Shown: positions 7,336 through 13,971, counted from the first letter of the stretch. The stretch: DNA of 16,469 nucleotides from an uncultured Faecalibacterium sp. (GCA_934561115.1 CAKTFS010000029.1:1-16469), one strand, 5' to 3'. Numbers and translations: made by a program. Notes: a model not told the origin generated them from the letters alone.

Positions 7336-7355
7336 CTCTGTGCTGCGGCGCAGAG
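7336..7355 (+). other. Hairpin next to the ymfF ribosome site
   Basis: CTCTGTGC (7336-7343) pairs with GCGCAGAG (7348-7355), with one G-U, around TGCG. The stem ends one base before GAAGGGA, the Shine-Dalgarno for the TTG start at 7371. There is no T-run, so it is not a terminator. A weak start codon next to a stable stem suggests low or tuned translation, but this is inference. Confidence 0.4.
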
Positions 7356-7370
7356 AGAAGGGAACTATCA

Positions 7371-8672
7371 TTGGAACGTACTCTCATTGCACCGGGCGTG
7401 CATCTTTCCTGCGACCCGGCTTCTAAATTCAACCGCTGCCGCATCAGCATCCACTTTGCTTTCCCGGCTCAGCGTAAAACGGCCACTGCCCATGCGCTTT
7501 TGCCGCTGGTGATGGAGCGCGGCTATGCGGACTGCCCGGATATGACCCGCCTCACCAAAAAGCTGGCAAAGCTCTACGGTGCAGACCTGACCGTGGACGC
7601 CCGCCCTATGGGCTGCAACCACAACCTCTGCGTCAGCGTGACCGGCATCAAAGACGCCTTTGCGCTGGAGGGTGAGGCGCTGACCGCCGAGTATACCAAA
7701 ATCGCGCTGGGTGCGGCCTTTCATCCCTATCTTGTGGACGGCTGCTTTGACCCGCAGGCCGTCAGCATTGAAAAGCAGATGCTGAAAAAGGGGCTTGAGG
7801 ACGAGATCAACGATAAACGCATCTACTGCCTGCATCAGGCCAACCGGGAGTTCTTTGGCGACAGCCCGGCGGGCGTGCGGCAGGAGGGCTATCTGGACGA
7901 GGTGGACGGCCTTACCCCGGCCATGCTGACTGCCGCCTACCGGCAGATGCTGCGCACCGCCAATATCGAGCTGCTGGTGCTGGGCTGCGATACCGCCCAG
8001 ACTGCCGCTATCCGGGACGCCTTGCTGGCAGAGCTTGCCTGCATCGACCGCGCCCCGCTGCCGCTGGTGGAAAACATGGCCATGCCTGCCATCGCACCGG
8101 TGCACAAGACCGAAAACTACGATATGGTGCAGGCAAAACTGTGTATGCTGTTCACACTGGGGCAGCCCATGCAGCCGCAGCAGTTGGCAGCCGTGCGCCT
8201 TGCCATGGCGCTGTACGGCGGCAGTGTGACCAGCCGCCTGTTCCTCAATGTGCGGGAGCGGGACCATCTGTGCTACTACTGCTCCTCCTCCTTCCAGAGC
8301 TTTACCGGCAGCATGGCGGTGAACAGCGGCGTGGAGCACGCCGATGCCGTCCGCGCAGAGCAGGCGATTCTGAAAGAGCTTGCAGACCTGTGCACCGGCC
8401 CCATTACTGACGAGGAATTTGAGGACTGCCGCCGGGGCCTGCTCAGCGGCATGAACGGGGTAGAGGACAGCCTTGGCGGCATCGAGAGCTGGTACTACAT
8501 CGAGGTGCTGCGCGCCGGTGCCAACAGCGCTGCGCCCATCCAGAGCCCGGAGCAGGCGCGGAATGCCCTGCGCGCCGTGACCAAGGACGAGGTGCGGGAC
8601 ATCCTGCGCCGCCTGACCCTTTCGGTCAGCTATCTGCTTACAAAGGAGGATGCTGCCCATGCCGCAGAATAA
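7371..8672 (+). CDS. ymfF: M16-fold inactive partner, YmfF-like (EF-P modification-associated)
   Basis: A 433-residue M16-family protein lacking the HxxEH zinc motif: the matching region reads ALLPLVMERGYAD, with no His pair. It is therefore the non-catalytic half of a two-protein peptidase, like Bacillus YmfF. In B. subtilis ymfF and ymfH are among the genes needed for 5-aminopentanol modification of elongation factor P (established there; the chemistry of these two proteins is unclear). The start is TTG, with GAAGGGA 7 bases upstream and no suitable ATG nearby. It overlaps the next gene by 14 bp, implying coupled translation of two partners. M16 two-lobe architecture is supported by motifs such as GGSVTSRLFLNVRERDHLCYYCSSSF around residues 283-308, the Gly/Arg-rich C-terminal lobe signature. 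Confidence in the family is high; the exact role is inferred. Confidence 0.85.
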   Translation: MERTLIAPGVHLSCDPASKFNRCRISIHFAFPAQRKTATAHALLPLVMERGYADCPDMTRLTKKLAKLYGADLTVDARPMGCNHNLCVSVTGIKDAFALEGEALTAEYTKIALGAAFHPYLVDGCFDPQAVSIEKQMLKKGLEDEINDKRIYCLHQANREFFGDSPAGVRQEGYLDEVDGLTPAMLTAAYRQMLRTANIELLVLGCDTAQTAAIRDALLAELACIDRAPLPLVENMAMPAIAPVHKTENYDMVQAKLCMLFTLGQPMQPQQLAAVRLAMALYGGSVTSRLFLNVRERDHLCYYCSSSFQSFTGSMAVNSGVEHADAVRAEQAILKELADLCTGPITDEEFEDCRRGLLSGMNGVEDSLGGIESWYYIEVLRAGANSAAPIQSPEQARNALRAVTKDEVRDILRRLTLSVSYLLTKEDAAHAAE

Positions 8673-9972
8673 CCAGACCCTGCTGGAAAAGACCGTGGCC
8701 GACCAGTGGCAGACCCTGCCCTCCGGCCTGACGGTGCTGGTGCGCCCCATGCCGGGCTATTCCAGCACCCATGTGATCTATGCCACCAAGTTCGGCTCCA
8801 TCGACCGGGATTTCTGCCTGAACGGCCAAACCGTGCATCTGCCGGCCGGTGTGGCGCATTTTCTGGAGCACAAGATGTTCGAGGACGAGGACGGCGACGC
8901 CTTTGCCAAGTACGCAAAGACCGGTGCCAACGCCAACGCCTTTACCAGCTTTGACCGCACCTGCTACCTGTTCACCGCCACCCAGCAGCTGGACGAAAGT
9001 CTGGACGTGCTGCTGGGCATGGTAGGCCACCCCTATTTTACTGAGCAGACCATCGCCAAGGAGCAGGGCATCATCGGGCAGGAGATCAAAATGTACGATG
9101 ACAGCCCGGATTGGCGGCTCATCACCGGCCTGTTCGAGTGCCTGTACCACAGCCACCCCATCCGCAGCGACATCGCGGGCACGGTGGAGAGCATTGCCGA
9201 GATCACGCCCGCCATGCTGTACGACAGCTGCAAGGCCTTTTATGCCCCGGGCAATATGGTGCTGGCTGCGGCCGGCAACACCACCATGGAGCAGATTCTG
9301 GCTGCCTGCAAGCGGCACGGCCTGATGGAGCCCCGCCCGACACAAAAGGTGCAGCGGCTGTGGGCCACGGAGCCTATGACCCTTGCCGCCACGGAAAAAA
9401 CGCTGACCATGCCGGTTTCCAAGCCCTGCTTCGGCGTGGGCTTTAAGGAAGAGCCGCTGCCTGCGGGCGACCTGCGCACCGAGGCACTGTACGACCTTGT
9501 GCTCAGCTGCATCGTGGGCGGGATGTCGCCGCTGTACCGCCGCCTGTATGACGAAGGACTTGTAAACCCCGGCTTTGGCGGGGAGGTGCTGCGGGTGGAC
9601 GGCTGCTGCTGCATCCTGTTCACCGGCGAGAGCGATGTACCGGACACTGTGCGCCAGCTGCTGCTGGACGAGATCGCCCGGGTGCGCGCCGCCGGTGTGG
9701 ACAGGGAAGTGTTTACCCTGTGCAAGAACGAAAAGTACGGTCAACTGATCGAAAATCTGGAAAATGTGGAGGACTCGGCCAGCCAGATGGCAGACTTTGC
9801 CCTCAGCGGCCAGACGGTGGCGCAGCAGATCTCCATGCTGGCCGGGCTGACCGCAGAGGATGCGGACGCTGCCCTGCAGCACATCCTGTGCACCGACCGC
9901 ATGGCTACCATGTACATCCTGCCGGATGGCACGGCGCAGGCGGCAGAAGAGGACGAGGAGGAAGAAGGATGA
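8659..9972 (+). CDS. ymfH: M16 zinc peptidase, YmfH-like (EF-P modification-associated)
   Basis: A 437-residue inverzincin: HFLEH at residues 67-71 supplies two zinc His and the catalytic Glu70. The downstream pair E135/E142 (EQGIIGQE) has the seven-residue spacing seen in M16 enzymes, with E142 the likely third ligand. This is the active partner of the preceding YmfF-like protein; together they should form one closed two-lobe peptidase in the cytosol. I chose the ATG at 8659 because AAAGGAGG (8642-8649) is 9 bases upstream; the in-frame ATG at 8650 directly abuts that motif and cannot be served by it. The start overlaps ymfF by 14 bp, and the stop overlaps lgt as ATGA. The natural substrate is unknown to me. 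The acidic C-terminal run (EEDEEEEG) partly arises because the lgt ribosome site GAGGAGG is encoded there. Confidence 0.9.
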   Translation: MPQNNQTLLEKTVADQWQTLPSGLTVLVRPMPGYSSTHVIYATKFGSIDRDFCLNGQTVHLPAGVAHFLEHKMFEDEDGDAFAKYAKTGANANAFTSFDRTCYLFTATQQLDESLDVLLGMVGHPYFTEQTIAKEQGIIGQEIKMYDDSPDWRLITGLFECLYHSHPIRSDIAGTVESIAEITPAMLYDSCKAFYAPGNMVLAAAGNTTMEQILAACKRHGLMEPRPTQKVQRLWATEPMTLAATEKTLTMPVSKPCFGVGFKEEPLPAGDLRTEALYDLVLSCIVGGMSPLYRRLYDEGLVNPGFGGEVLRVDGCCCILFTGESDVPDTVRQLLLDEIARVRAAGVDREVFTLCKNEKYGQLIENLENVEDSASQMADFALSGQTVAQQISMLAGLTAEDADAALQHILCTDRMATMYILPDGTAQAAEEDEEEEG

Positions 9973-11018
9973 ACCATCTTACAAATCTGGTGCAGTTCCC
10001 GGGTCTGGGGCTGAGTTTTCACCTGAACCGTGTGGCCTTTACCATCGGCGGGGTCAGCATCTACTGGTACGGCGTGTGCATCGCGGTGGGTCTGTGTCTG
10101 GCACTGATCTTTGCCTTCCGGCACAGTCTGGAATTTGGCGTAGACCCGGACAGCATGGTAGACGTGATCCTTATCGGCGTGGTGCTGGGCATCATCAGCG
10201 CCCGCGCCTACTATGTGGCCATGGCACCTTTTAAATACGAGAGCATCTGGGAGATGATCGCCATCCGGGACGGCGGCCTTGCCATCTACGGCGGCATCAT
10301 CGGCGGCTTTCTGTTCGGCGGTCTGGCCTGTAAGTGGCGGGGCGTGCCGGTGCTGCCCATGTTCGACCTTACCGCCATGGGCTTTCTCCTCGGGCAGGGC
10401 TGCGGCCGCTGGGGCAACTTTTTCAATCAGGAGGCCTTTGGCTGCAACACCACCCTGCCGTGGGGTATGTACAGCGAGACCACCCGCGCTTACTTGATGG
10501 GCAGCACGGTCACGGTGCCCAATGGTATGGTCATCGACCCCAACCTGCCGGTACACCCCACCTTTTTGTACGAGAGCATCTGGTGCTTTGTGGGCTTCTT
10601 CCTGCTGTTCCGCTACATCAAAAAACGCAAGTTCAACGGCGACATCACCCTGCGGTATCTGGTGTGGTACGGCGCAGGCCGTTTCTGGATCGAGGGTCTG
10701 CGCACCGACAGCCTGATGCTGGTGCCCTCCATCGGGCTGCGGGCATCTCAGCTGGTGGCAGGCATCGCCGTGGTGGCGGGCATTGCAGCAGAGGTGTACT
10801 TTACCCGCAAATTCAAGGGCAAGCCCCTGTTTGTGCCGCTGGCGATGAACGCAGAGAACAAGGCGGCTCAAAAGAAGCTGGACGGCCCCATCTCCTTTGC
10901 GGGTAAGGACACCCAGCTGCTGGCTTCCAGCCCGCGCAAGCTGTTTTTGGAAAAGACTGAGGCCTATAATGCGCAGGTGAAAGCCGCCATAGAGCAGGCC
11001 GGGCAGAAAAAAGCGTAA
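9969..11018 (+). CDS. lgt: Prolipoprotein diacylglyceryl transferase with a C-terminal extension
   Basis: Transfers diacylglycerol from phosphatidylglycerol to the lipobox Cys of prolipoproteins, the first step of lipoprotein maturation, in the cytoplasmic membrane. The 349 residues have several hydrophobic segments (starting near VSIYWYGVCIAVGLCLALIFAF), the signature GRWGNFFNQEAFG with the essential Arg at 147, HPTFLYES and GRFWIEGLR. The HGGL motif reads DGGL (D101), a variation I believe occurs in other Gram-positive Lgt proteins. About 65 residues after the last membrane helix, rich in Lys and Ala, exceed the usual length (about 270-290). GAGGAGG (9955-9961) is 7 bases before the ATG, which overlaps the ymfH stop by 4 bp (ATGA), so translation is coupled. 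Reads as the end of the operon; no clear terminator follows. Confidence 0.95.
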   Translation: MNHLTNLVQFPGLGLSFHLNRVAFTIGGVSIYWYGVCIAVGLCLALIFAFRHSLEFGVDPDSMVDVILIGVVLGIISARAYYVAMAPFKYESIWEMIAIRDGGLAIYGGIIGGFLFGGLACKWRGVPVLPMFDLTAMGFLLGQGCGRWGNFFNQEAFGCNTTLPWGMYSETTRAYLMGSTVTVPNGMVIDPNLPVHPTFLYESIWCFVGFFLLFRYIKKRKFNGDITLRYLVWYGAGRFWIEGLRTDSLMLVPSIGLRASQLVAGIAVVAGIAAEVYFTRKFKGKPLFVPLAMNAENKAAQKKLDGPISFAGKDTQLLASSPRKLFLEKTEAYNAQVKAAIEQAGQKKA

Positions 11019-11046
11019 AAATCTGCGCAAAAGGGGAAATTTCCTC

Positions 11047-11075
11047 TTGCAATCCGGTTTGGTTTTTGCTATAAT
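11047..11075 (+). promoter_or_regulatory. Extended -10 sigma-A promoter of rplU-rpmA
   Basis: TTGCAA (11047-11052) and perfect TATAAT (11070-11075) are 17 bases apart, with TG one base before the -10 (11067-11068). Transcription would start near 11082, leaving a leader of about 84 bases before the rplU start at 11166. This is among the strongest promoters in the window, as expected for ribosomal protein genes. Confidence 0.88.
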
Positions 11076-11082
11076 ATTCTAG

Positions 11083-11150
11083 CCGCATGGTGTGGGCGCC
11101 TGAAATGGCCCGCTGTAAGGGCCTGCCTTTACGACCAGCGAGTACAACGA
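11083..11150 (+). ncRNA. Probable L21 ribosomal-protein leader (cis-regulatory RNA)
   Basis: The untranslated leader of rplU can fold into a two-part stem: CGCT (11111-11114) with AGCG (11137-11140) enclosing GTAAGGG (11115-11121) with CCTTTAC (11126-11132). An upstream GC-rich stem-forming segment lies at about 11090-11112. Firmicutes rplU genes commonly carry an autoregulatory L21 leader here (Rfam L21_leader); position, length and single-stranded AGTACAACG just before the ribosome site agree with my memory of that family. A covariance-model search would settle it. Confidence 0.6.
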
Positions 11151-11165
11151 AAAGGAATGAACAAA

Positions 11166-11477
11166 ATGTACGCAATCATTGTTACCGGCGGTAAGCAGTA
11201 CCGCGTGGAGCAGGGCGACATCGTCTACATCGAAAAGCTGGACGTTGAGGCCGACTCCGAAGTGAAGTTTGATCAGGTTCTCGCTATTGGCGAGGAGGGT
11301 TCTGTGAAGGTTGGCGCTCCTGTTGTTGAGGGTGCTACCGTTTCTGCCAAGGTCATCAAGAATGGCAAGGGCAAGAAGCTGAACATCATCACCTATCGCG
11401 CAAAGAAGCACAGTGCTCGCCGCATGGGCCATCGTCAGCCCTACACCAAGGTTGAGATCACTGCGATCAACGGCTAA
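11166..11477 (+). CDS. rplU: 50S ribosomal protein L21
   Basis: A 103-residue large-subunit protein that binds 23S rRNA with L20. It begins [18 protein letters not shown], the canonical L21 N-terminus, and ends with the conserved [19 protein letters not shown] segment. I chose the ATG at 11166 since AAAGGA (11151-11156) is 9 bases upstream; the ATG at 11157 (MNK extension) directly abuts that ribosome site and is unlikely. Length is normal. It follows a strong promoter and a probable autoregulatory leader, and is only 14 bp before rpmA. The usual Firmicutes neighbour prp (ysxB) is absent from the gap. Confidence 0.98.
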   Translation: MYAIIVTGGKQYRVEQGDIVYIEKLDVEADSEVKFDQVLAIGEEGSVKVGAPVVEGATVSAKVIKNGKGKKLNIITYRAKKHSARRMGHRQPYTKVEITAING

Positions 11478-11491
11478 GGAGGTAAATTACA

Positions 11492-11743
11492 ATGGCACAT
11501 AAAAAGGGCGTAGGCAGCACCAAGAACGGCCGCGATTCCGCAGCACAGCGTCTGGGCACCAAGCGTGCAGACGGTCAGTTCGTTCTGGCCGGCAACATCC
11601 TGGTCCGTCAGCGTGGCACCCACATCATGCCGGGTGAGAACGTTGGCAAGGGCAGCGATGACACCCTGTTTGCTCTGGTGGACGGCACCGTCCGTTTCGA
11701 GCGCGTGGGCAAGAGCGGCAAGAAGTGCAGCGTTAAGCAGTAA
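11492..11743 (+). CDS. rpmA: 50S ribosomal protein L27 without N-terminal extension
   Basis: An 83-residue protein whose N-terminal tail reaches the peptidyl-transferase centre. It starts [16 protein letters not shown], the E. coli-like form. Most Firmicutes L27 proteins carry about nine extra residues ending in a Phe-Phe cleavage site removed by the Prp protease; here that is impossible because an in-frame TAA lies at 11483-11485, 7 bases ahead of the ATG, and AAGGAGGT serves this ATG. The rest ([29 protein letters not shown]) is standard, with a slightly short C-terminus. A terminator follows. Confidence 0.98.
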   Translation: MAHKKGVGSTKNGRDSAAQRLGTKRADGQFVLAGNILVRQRGTHIMPGENVGKGSDDTLFALVDGTVRFERVGKSGKKCSVKQ

Positions 11744-11768
11744 CTTCTTTCTGAATAACTGCAATCGT

Positions 11769-11799
11769 AGAGCCGGACCCTCGTGGCCCGGCTCTTTTT
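11769..11799 (+). terminator. Intrinsic terminator of rplU-rpmA
   Basis: AGAGCCGG (11769-11776) and CCGGCTCT (11788-11795) pair perfectly around an 11-base loop, followed by TTTTT. It lies 26 bp after the rpmA stop. obgE, often co-transcribed with rplU-rpmA in Firmicutes, is therefore at least partly insulated here. Confidence 0.9.
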
Positions 11800-11808
11800 G
11801 ATGAAATA

Positions 11809-11904
11809 AGGCTATGCGTTCGGGTGGCGCCGTCTGAAAGCCTTCCCCCGGCCGGGGGAAGGTGGCACGAAGTGCCGGATGAGGGCGCTGAAACGCAATA
11901 GCCT
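11809..11904. repeat. REP-like cruciform element (three nested stems)
   Basis: A 96-bp element between the rpmA terminator and obgE. Outer stem: AGGCTATGCGTT (11809-11820) pairs with AACGCAATAGCCT (11892-11904), with one bulged A. Inside are a perfect 22-bp palindrome at 11841-11862 (CCTTCCCCCGG and its complement) and a second stem GGCAC-GAA-GTGCC at 11864-11876, then GGATGAGGGCGC that can meet GGCGCC at 11826-11831. It encodes nothing. I recall very similar palindrome-plus-GGCAC/GTGCC sequences dispersed in gut Clostridia genomes, but copy number cannot be tested here. Confidence 0.75.
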
Positions 11905-11925
11905 ATAAAGCTAAGGAGGGGCTGT

Positions 11926-13209
11926 ATGGCAGCACAGACTAACTTTATCGACATCGCCACGATATGGCTCCATGCGGGCAAGGGCGGCGATGGTGCGGTG
12001 AGCTTCCACCGCGAAAAATTCGTGGCCGCAGGCGGCCCGGACGGCGGCGACGGCGGACGGGGCGGCGACATCATCTTTGTGGTGGACGACCATCTGTCCA
12101 CCCTGATGGATTTCCGCTATAAGCGCAAGTATGTGGCCCCGGAGGGCGGCAAGGGCGGCGCAAGCCTGTGCCACGGCAAAAATGCCGAGAATCTGGTCAT
12201 CAAGGTGCCGCTGGGCACCGTGATCAAGGACGCCGAGAGCGGCCTTGTCATCGCAGACCTGTCCGACCACACCCCGGTCACCATTGCTAAGGGCGGCCGC
12301 GGCGGCTACGGCAACGCACACTTTGCCACCCCCACCCGCCAGATCCCCAAGTTTGCAAAGCCCGGTATGCCCGGCGAGGATCTGCAGGTGACCCTGGAGC
12401 TGAAGCTGATTGCAGACGTGGGTCTGATCGGCTTCCCCAATGTGGGCAAGTCCACCCTCATCTCCACCATCAGCGCCGCCAAGCCCAAGATCGCCAACTA
12501 CCACTTTACCACCCTTGTGCCCACGCTGGGCGTTGTGTCGGTGGGCGAGGGCGCAAGCTTTGTCTGCGCCGACATCCCCGGCCTGATCGAGGGTGCCAGC
12601 GAGGGTGTTGGTCTGGGCCACGATTTCCTGCGCCATGTGGAGCGCTGCCGCCTGCTGCTGCATGTTGTGGATGTTTCCGGCAGCGAGTGCCGCGACCCCA
12701 TCGAGGACTTTGAAAAGATCAACGAGGAGCTGGCTAAGTTCAGCCCCGTGCTGGCTGAGCGTCCGCAGATCGTGGTGGGCAACAAGTGCGACCTTGCCAC
12801 CGAGGAGCAGATCGAGACCTTCCGCCAGTATGTGGAGGGCAAGGGATTGACCTTCGTGCCCATCTCTGCCGCCACCATGCAGGGCGTCAAGCAGCTGCCG
12901 GGGTTCGTGTACAACCGCCTCAAGGATATCCCGCAGGTGCCGGTGTTCACCCCCGAGTACAAAAAGCCGGAGGCCAAGAAGAACGGCCGCGAATTCACCA
13001 TCCAGCGCATGGAAGCCCATGTGTGGAGTGTGGATGCCCCGTGGCTGGAGTATATTTTGGCCGGCAGCAACGTGGACGACTACGAGAGCCTGCAGTTCTT
13101 CCAGCGTCAGCTGGGCGAGAGCGGCATTCTGGACGCGCTGGTGCAGAAGGGCGTGGAAGAGAACGATACCATCCTCATCGGCGAGTATCAGTTCGACTAT
13201 ATCTTCTAA
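11926..13209 (+). CDS. obgE: Obg-family GTPase
   Basis: An essential ribosome-associated GTPase that helps late 50S assembly and links GTP/ppGpp levels to growth. The 427 residues hold the Gly-rich Obg fold (about 1-160; AGKGGDGAVSFHREKF near the start), the G domain with G1 GFPNVGKST (169-177), G3 DIPG (216-219) and G4 NKCD (286-289), and a C-terminal OCT domain (about 350-427) typical of Gram-positive Obg. AAGGAGGG precedes the ATG by 5-6 bases. mrnC follows after 12 bp in the same transcript. I do not see a convincing promoter: a TATAAA at 11904-11909 has no matching -35 and would sit too close to the ribosome site. Expression may rely on read-through or a promoter inside the REP-like element. 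Confidence 0.98.
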   Translation: MAAQTNFIDIATIWLHAGKGGDGAVSFHREKFVAAGGPDGGDGGRGGDIIFVVDDHLSTLMDFRYKRKYVAPEGGKGGASLCHGKNAENLVIKVPLGTVIKDAESGLVIADLSDHTPVTIAKGGRGGYGNAHFATPTRQIPKFAKPGMPGEDLQVTLELKLIADVGLIGFPNVGKSTLISTISAAKPKIANYHFTTLVPTLGVVSVGEGASFVCADIPGLIEGASEGVGLGHDFLRHVERCRLLLHVVDVSGSECRDPIEDFEKINEELAKFSPVLAERPQIVVGNKCDLATEEQIETFRQYVEGKGLTFVPISAATMQGVKQLPGFVYNRLKDIPQVPVFTPEYKKPEAKKNGREFTIQRMEAHVWSVDAPWLEYILAGSNVDDYESLQFFQRQLGESGILDALVQKGVEENDTILIGEYQFDYIF

Positions 13210-13221
13210 GGATAAAGCATC

Positions 13222-13626
13222 ATGAACGAATCAGAAAAGATCGACCCGCGGGAGCTCAGCCCGCTGGCGCTGGCCTTTGTAGGGGACAGCGTGCTGGAGC
13301 TGCTGGTGCGCCAGCGTCTGGTGGAGCACCACCGCCTTTCGGCCGGAAAGCTGAACGCCGAAAAGGTCAAGTATGTCTCTGCCAGGGCGCAGTTCCGGGA
13401 AGAGCAGCTGCTGGAGCCGCTGTTCACCGAGGACGAGCTGGCCGTGTTCAAGCGCGGCCGCAACGCCAGCAAGGCCAGTGTTGCCAAGCACGCCTCCCCG
13501 GAGGAATACCGTGCTTCCACCGGTTTCGAGTGCCTGCTGGGCTGGCTGTACCTGAACGGACAGCTGGAGCGTGTGCACCAGCTGTTTGAGGTGCTGTGGC
13601 AGCAGTTTGACCCTGACCAGAAATAA
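13222..13626 (+). CDS. mrnC: Mini-ribonuclease III
   Basis: A 134-residue RNase III-like enzyme without a dsRNA-binding domain; in Bacillus it matures the 3' and 5' ends of 23S rRNA. The catalytic fold is visible in LALAFVGDSVLELLVR (metal-binding D22), FKRGRNASKAS and STGFECLLGWLYLNG (second acidic residue E103). Length matches the family. AAGGAT lies just before the ATG. It follows obgE by 12 bp, placing 50S assembly and 23S processing in one operon, and is followed 8 bp later by a large terminator hairpin. Confidence 0.95.
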   Translation: MNESEKIDPRELSPLALAFVGDSVLELLVRQRLVEHHRLSAGKLNAEKVKYVSARAQFREEQLLEPLFTEDELAVFKRGRNASKASVAKHASPEEYRASTGFECLLGWLYLNGQLERVHQLFEVLWQQFDPDQK

Positions 13627-13633
13627 GTATGCG

Positions 13634-13692
13634 AAAGCCCGCTGCTTTCCGCACTGGAAACCAGTGGTGGAAGGCAGCGGGCTTTGTTTGTT
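13634..13692 (+). terminator. Large terminator hairpin after mrnC, possibly bidirectional
   Basis: The arms AAAGCCCGCTGCTTTCC (13634-13650) and GGAAGGCAGCGGGCTTT (13669-13685) form 17 pairs with one G-U. A second stem CACTGG-AAA-CCAGTG (13652-13666) caps them. TTTGTTTGTT follows on the + strand. On the - strand only TTTC follows, so termination of the convergent small gene would be weaker. Confidence 0.85.
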
Positions 13693-13716
13693 GGCATCTG
13701 CGGTCCGTCAGATGCC
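13693..13716. other. Perfect 8-bp hairpin between the convergent genes
   Basis: GGCATCTG (13693-13700) and CAGATGCC (13709-13716) pair around an 8-base loop, 10 bp past the stop of the - strand small gene. No T-run follows on either strand. It may protect the 3' end of the small-gene mRNA or assist the adjacent terminator. Confidence 0.4.
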
Positions 13717-13726
13717 GCTTACGCCA

Positions 13727-13915
13727 TCAGCGGCTGTTCTTTGCGTTGGTGGAACGGCTGCCAGTGGAGTTCTTGGCGCTTTCGTCATCGGCACCCTTGG
13801 TGTACTGGTTGGGGTGCTTGTGCTCGTTGGTGGCGCTGTTGGTGGTCTTGCTGCTGGTACGGTTAGAGGTCTGGTTCTTGCAATTGGTACTGCGGTTCTC
13901 ACTGCGGTTTTCCAT
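13727..13915 (-). CDS. Small Asn/Ser/Thr-rich hydrophilic protein, unknown function
   Basis: I do not recognise a named family. The 62-residue protein begins MENRSENRSTNCKNQ and ends STNAKNSR. It contains 11 Asn, 11 Ser, 9 Thr, 6 Lys and 5 Arg, one Cys, and no Leu, Ile, Val, Phe or Trp, so it is basic and almost surely disordered. On the - strand AAAGGAG lies 10 bases before the ATG. About 50 of 62 codons end in G or C, with the AAC/ACC/AAG/AGC preference of its neighbours, which supports real coding. It is the only gene on this strand, convergent with mrnC and divergent from the RsmF-like gene. Similar short Asn-rich hydrophilic proteins occur in clostridia, sometimes in spore contexts, but no function is shown. 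The + strand frames here are low-complexity shadows. Confidence 0.72.
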   Translation of the reverse strand: MENRSENRSTNCKNQTSNRTSSKTTNSATNEHKHPNQYTKGADDESAKNSTGSRSTNAKNSR

Positions 13916-13942
13916 GGTGTGAATGCTCCTTTCGGTCGTTGC

Positions 13943-13966
13943 TGTGGGGGCGGGGCCGCCCTCACA
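13943..13966. other. GC-rich hairpin in the divergent intergenic region
   Basis: TGTGGGGGCGG (13943-13953) pairs with CCGCCCTCACA (13956-13966), with one G-U, and a minimal loop. No T-run follows. It would lie near the 5' end of the - strand small-gene transcript, upstream of its ribosome site, or in the region upstream of the methyltransferase gene. Confidence 0.45.
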
Positions 13967-13971
13967 GTCCA

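Noticed and set aside
7138..7371. Frames inside or across the MITE-like element as small genes
   Set aside because: They consist of palindromic element sequence, lack ribosome sites and end in the repeats.
11019..11052. Terminator after lgt
   Set aside because: AAGGGGAAATTTCCTCTT is a near-palindrome but has no real loop or T-run and overlaps the rplU -35.
11904..11909. TATAAA as the obgE promoter -10
   Set aside because: No -35 at 16-18 bases, and the start would fall on the ribosome site.
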